DNA of 64,000 bases from Streptomyces sp. NRRL F-5126 (GTDB taxonomy: Bacteria; Actinomycetota; Actinomycetes; Streptomycetales; Streptomycetaceae), in assembly GCF_000721265.1 (NCBI RefSeq), contig NZ_JOFZ01000016.1:1-64000 (forward strand), in the 5' to 3' direction. Below, one piece after another: positions 61,428 to 64,000 of the stretch (position 1 is the first letter of the stretch; each line of letters starts with the position of its first letter). Both the position numbers and the translations under genes were made by a program. The notes beneath the pieces were generated by a model. It saw nothing but the letters and a program-made list of their open reading frames with translations. It did no database searches and was not told the DNA's origin.

Positions 61428-62783
61428 TCAGCCCCGCAGGTGGGCCAGACCCCGATGGGCGGCCGCGTAGCCGTCCACCAGCCGCCGCGCCACGGCGACG
61501 GAATCCACCAGGGGATGCAGGGCGAACGCCTTCACCGCGTCCGCCCGTGCGCCGCTCTCCGCCGCGGCGAGCACCGCACGTTCCACCGCCTTCACCGCCG
61601 TGACCAGACCCAACGCGTGGCCGGGCAGCGCCCCGGCAGCCAGCGGCCGCGCACCGTTCGCGTCCACCGTGCACACCACCTCCACCACTGCGTCCCCGTC
61701 CAGCACCGGCAGCGTGGACCTGTTGCGTACGTTGAGGATCAGCGTCGCCTTCTCGTCGTGCGCGATCGCCCGCATCAAGGCGAGCGCCACCTTCTCGTAC
61801 CCGCCGGACTCCACATCCGCGTCGTCGCGCTCGCCCAGCCCGGCCGCGTCCCGGTTCGCCGCCATGTACGTCGCCTCCCGCTCCGCGAGCGTGCGGTGCC
61901 AGGCCGCCGACGCCGCGCCCGGGCCGGGTTCGCCGGCGCCGCCGACCTCCGCGTAGAAGCCGGCCTGCTGGTCGCGCAGGAAGGCGCCGCGTGTGTGCCG
62001 CGCGCTCCGGTAGGCGTCCACCGTCTCGCGGTTGAAGTAGTAGTAGTGCAGGTACTCGTTGGGGATCACGCCCAGTGAGGCCAGCCACTCGGCCCCGAAG
62101 AGCCGGCCCTCCTCGAAGGAGCCGAGCAGCCCGGGATCGCCGAGCAGCCGCGGCAGCCGGTCACGGCCCGCCACGTACAGGCCGGTCAGCCAGCCCAGGT
62201 GGTTGAGACCCGCGTAATCCACGCGTGCGGTGGCGGGATCGGCGCCCAGCGTCCGCGCCACCCGCCGCGCGAGACCCACGGGGGAGTCGCAGATGCCGAT
62301 CACCCGGTCGCCGAGCACGCGCCCCATCGCCTCGGTCACGAGACCGGCGGGATTGGTGAAGTTGATGACCCACGCGTCCGGCGCGAGCGCCGCGACCCGC
62401 CGGGCGATCGCCGTCGCGACGGGCACCGTGCGCAGCCCGTACGCGATGCCGCCGGCGCCCACCGTCTCCTGGCCGAGCACGCCCTCGGCCAGCGCCACCC
62501 GCTCGTCGGCGGCCCTGCCGGCCAGGCCGCCCACCCGGATCGCGGAGAAGACGAAGTCCGCGCCGCGCAGCGCCTGGTCGAGGTCCGTGGTGGCGGTGAC
62601 GGCCGGCGCGTCCGCCACGCCCGCCGCCTGGTCGGCGAGGACCCGGCCCACGGCCGACAGCCTGCCCGCGTCCACGTCGTACAGCGTGACCGAGGTGATC
62701 CGGCCCTCGCCGCGGTCGCGCAGCAGCGCCCCGTACACCAGCGGCACACGGAACCCGCCGCCGCCCAGAATCGTCAGCCTCAT
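61428..62783 (-). CDS. GH4-family 6-phospho-glycosidase
   Basis: The 451-residue enzyme has the GH4 features: an NAD-binding start (MRLTILGGGGFRVPLV), VINFTNPAG, the metal-binding cysteine in GICDSPVG, DYAGLNHLGW and the NRETVDAYRSARHTRG segment. The family splits phosphorylated or free glycosides by an NAD- and Mn-dependent oxidation-elimination route; the CDSP form is closest to 6-phospho-beta-glucosidases. ATG 62783 starts at the NAD fold, with GGAGG about 12 bases upstream. No PTS gene lies next to it. Confidence 0.9.
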   Translation of the reverse strand: MRLTILGGGGFRVPLVYGALLRDRGEGRITSVTLYDVDAGRLSAVGRVLADQAAGVADAPAVTATTDLDQALRGADFVFSAIRVGGLAGRAADERVALAEGVLGQETVGAGGIAYGLRTVPVATAIARRVAALAPDAWVINFTNPAGLVTEAMGRVLGDRVIGICDSPVGLARRVARTLGADPATARVDYAGLNHLGWLTGLYVAGRDRLPRLLGDPGLLGSFEEGRLFGAEWLASLGVIPNEYLHYYYFNRETVDAYRSARHTRGAFLRDQQAGFYAEVGGAGEPGPGAASAAWHRTLAEREATYMAANRDAAGLGERDDADVESGGYEKVALALMRAIAHDEKATLILNVRNRSTLPVLDGDAVVEVVCTVDANGARPLAAGALPGHALGLVTAVKAVERAVLAAAESGARADAVKAFALHPLVDSVAVARRLVDGYAAAHRGLAHLRG

Positions 62784-62920
62784 GCCAGGACCGCCTCCCT
62801 CTCGCATCCGTACACGGACCGATCATCGCCGACCCGCCGGCCCCTCGACACAACCGGACCGCGGGAGCGGCAGGAGAACGTCCGTGACGAGGCAGGCCAT
62901 CGGCACGGGACAATGGGCGC

Positions 62921-63355
62921 ATGGCCAAGCGCACCCGCCGTCCTTCCGCCCCCGTCAAGCCCGGGGTCCCGGCGTCCTCGCCGTGTCCCTGCGGGCTGCC
63001 CGCCACCTACGGTGCCTGCTGCGCGCGCTTCCACACGGGCAGCGCGGCCCCCGCCACCGCCGAGTCGCTCATGCGCTCCCGCTACAGCGCCTTCGCCGTG
63101 CGCGACGAGCCGTACCTGCTGCGCACCTGGGCGGCCGCCACCAGGCCCACCGCCCTCGGCCTCGACCCCGCGGTGCGCTGGACGGGGCTCGACGTCCTGG
63201 CCGGCACGGACGGCACCGCCTTCCACACCACGGGCACCGTCACCTTCGCCGCGCACTACACGGACCGCGGCGGGCCCGGAACCCTGCGCGAGCGCAGCAC
63301 CTTCGCGCGCGAGCAGGGCCGCTGGGTCTACGTGGACGGAGACGTTCAGGGCTGA
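62921..63355 (+). CDS. YchJ/UPF0225-family protein with a Cys-rich SEC-C-like start
   Basis: The 144-residue protein has the Cys motif PCPCGLPATYGACCARFHTG, likely a zinc site, then the YchJ core: TAESLMRSRYSAFAVRDEPYLL, AAHYTDRGG and LRERSTFAREQGRWVYVDGD. Its function is unknown; the fold resembles NTF2. ATG 62921 is the only start with a suitable length. It is divergent from the GH4 gene. Confidence 0.9.
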   Translation: MAKRTRRPSAPVKPGVPASSPCPCGLPATYGACCARFHTGSAAPATAESLMRSRYSAFAVRDEPYLLRTWAAATRPTALGLDPAVRWTGLDVLAGTDGTAFHTTGTVTFAAHYTDRGGPGTLRERSTFAREQGRWVYVDGDVQG

Positions 63356-63406
63356 CGTTCGACGCCGGCGTCCAGAGCTGAGGGCAGGCGCTCGGGGCCA
63401 GGACCG

Positions 63407-64000
63407 TCACGACCCCCGGCCCTGCCCCGAGGCTGTCGCGCCGACCGGCAGCCGCACCGCCGAACCGGGCATCAGCGTGTGCGACAGGTCCTCCGCGAGC
63501 AGCCGCTTCGCGATCGCGTCCACGGCCCTGCGCAGCTCCTGCCCGCTCGGCCGGCCACGGTCCGCGGTCAGCCGCTCGTTGAGCCACTGCCCCCACGCCG
63601 CGTTGATCGCGTCGGCCTCCCTGCTGCCCGCCGCCGTGTGCGAGAAGAAGGTGCCCGCCCTGGTCAGGAACCCCTCGTCGACCATGCGGTCGAAGACCGG
63701 GACCAGGACCTCGGGCGGCAGGTCGCGCCGGGCCGCGATCAGGCCGAGGCTCGCGTGCCCCACCATCCGGGTCAGCAGCTCCACCTGCATCACGGCCCAG
63801 GCACCGGCGATGTCGAGCCGCGTGTCGGAACCCCGTACCACGGAGCGCGCCACATCGGGCCGCACCCCCTTGAGGATTCTGGCGACCGACACTTCGAGCA
63901 CCCGTCCCGAGTCGCCGGAGCGCGGCGTCGCGAACCCCTCGCCCATGTCCGTGGAGGTGGCGCGCGCCGAGTCGCGCAGCTTGACCTGCCTGAGGAAGAG
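63407..64000 (-). CDS. C-terminal part of a probable MFS transporter with a winged-helix-like tail (runs off the window)
   Basis: The frame stays open from the last base of the window to the stop at 63407, so the start lies outside. The first visible residues (LFLRQVKLRDSARATSTDMGEGFA) match the end of the last membrane segment of large DHA2-type drug exporters. About 170 further residues form a soluble helical tail with a MarR-like look (WAVMQVELLTRMVGHASLGLIAARRDL, then VFDRMVDEGFLTRAG). Such extended exporters occur in streptomycetes. An internal ATG at 63946 would give a separate 179-residue protein, which I consider less likely. Confidence 0.6.
   Translation of the reverse strand, partial: LFLRQVKLRDSARATSTDMGEGFATPRSGDSGRVLEVSVARILKGVRPDVARSVVRGSDTRLDIAGAWAVMQVELLTRMVGHASLGLIAARRDLPPEVLVPVFDRMVDEGFLTRAGTFFSHTAAGSREADAINAAWGQWLNERLTADRGRPSGQELRRAVDAIAKRLLAEDLSHTLMPGSAVRLPVGATASGQGRGS

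Overview
The window reads as a piece of a Streptomyces (or close actinomycete) chromosome. Base composition is very GC-rich (estimated by eye, roughly 72-75%), almost every codon ends in G or C, GTG and TTG starts are common, and there are many family types typical of streptomycetes: WhiJ-like HTH/DUF397 pairs, RsbW/AbaA-like ATPases, an AfsR-like NB-ARC protein, a SigF/SigB-type sigma factor and a LAL-type ATPase. I call 48 protein genes. I see no rRNA, tRNA, CRISPR array, insertion sequence or prophage.

Layout. 0.06-1.8 kb: an anti-sigma-like ATPase gene divergent from an HTH (DUF5753) regulator and its DUF397 partner, ending in a strong two-way terminator. 1.8-10.5 kb: a restriction island on the minus strand, with an HTH-DNA methylase-specificity fusion followed by a complete Type I system, hsdM-hsdS-hsdR, whose genes overlap by ATGA. 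10.6-14.3 kb: a discoidin-like protein divergent from a Tat-exported beta-helix protein that has a LacI-type operator at its promoter. 14.4-15.8 kb: a stress-type sigma factor and a small secreted SH3 protein. 15.9-22.5 kb: a sugar-utilisation divergon, GH106-like glycosidase and MFS transporter on one side and their LacI regulator on the other, with two AACGTT operators between. 22.6-27 kb: a secreted M1 aminopeptidase, a TDT-family carrier, and a coupled DyP peroxidase-encapsulin pair with a visible cargo peptide. 27.3-30.1 kb: a thioredoxin-reductase-like/methyltransferase fusion divergent from an XRE-cupin regulator across a perfect palindrome, then a small membrane protein.

30.2-45.5 kb: an FUSC transporter, phosphoglucomutase, a GT-B-like protein of unknown role, a small membrane protein, an NB-ARC-TPR (NLR-like) protein with a possible amyloid-signalling motif, an M14 peptidase, a LAL-type ATPase without its DNA-binding domain, a Cys-rich pentapeptide-repeat protein and a D-Ala-D-Ala carboxypeptidase. 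45.5-46.3 kb is a gene-free stretch of degenerate repeats. 46.3-51 kb: XRE/MmyB, IclR and TetR regulators, then a PAP2-DMT membrane operon behind a perfect 25-bp inverted repeat. 51.1-54.3 kb: the threonine-to-glycine operon tdh-kbl with a LysR regulator. 54.3-54.8 kb: another gene-free repeat block. 54.8-59 kb: the xylose genes xylB and xylA (divergent) and a ROK repressor. 59-61.3 kb: a second copy of the ATPase/HTH/DUF397 architecture, here with two clear palindromic operators. 61.4-64 kb: a GH4 phosphoglycosidase, a YchJ protein and the C-terminal end of a probable MFS transporter running off the window.

How parts work together. Catabolism dominates: xylose, a GH106-type oligosaccharide, GH4 phospho-sugars and threonine, mostly with a local repressor next to its target. 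DNA defence (Type I RM plus an extra methylase, and perhaps the NB-ARC protein), oxidative/redox functions (encapsulated DyP, the TrxR-like fusion) and sigma-factor/WhiJ-type developmental regulation make up the rest. Domain calls rest on reading motifs by eye; no database search was run.
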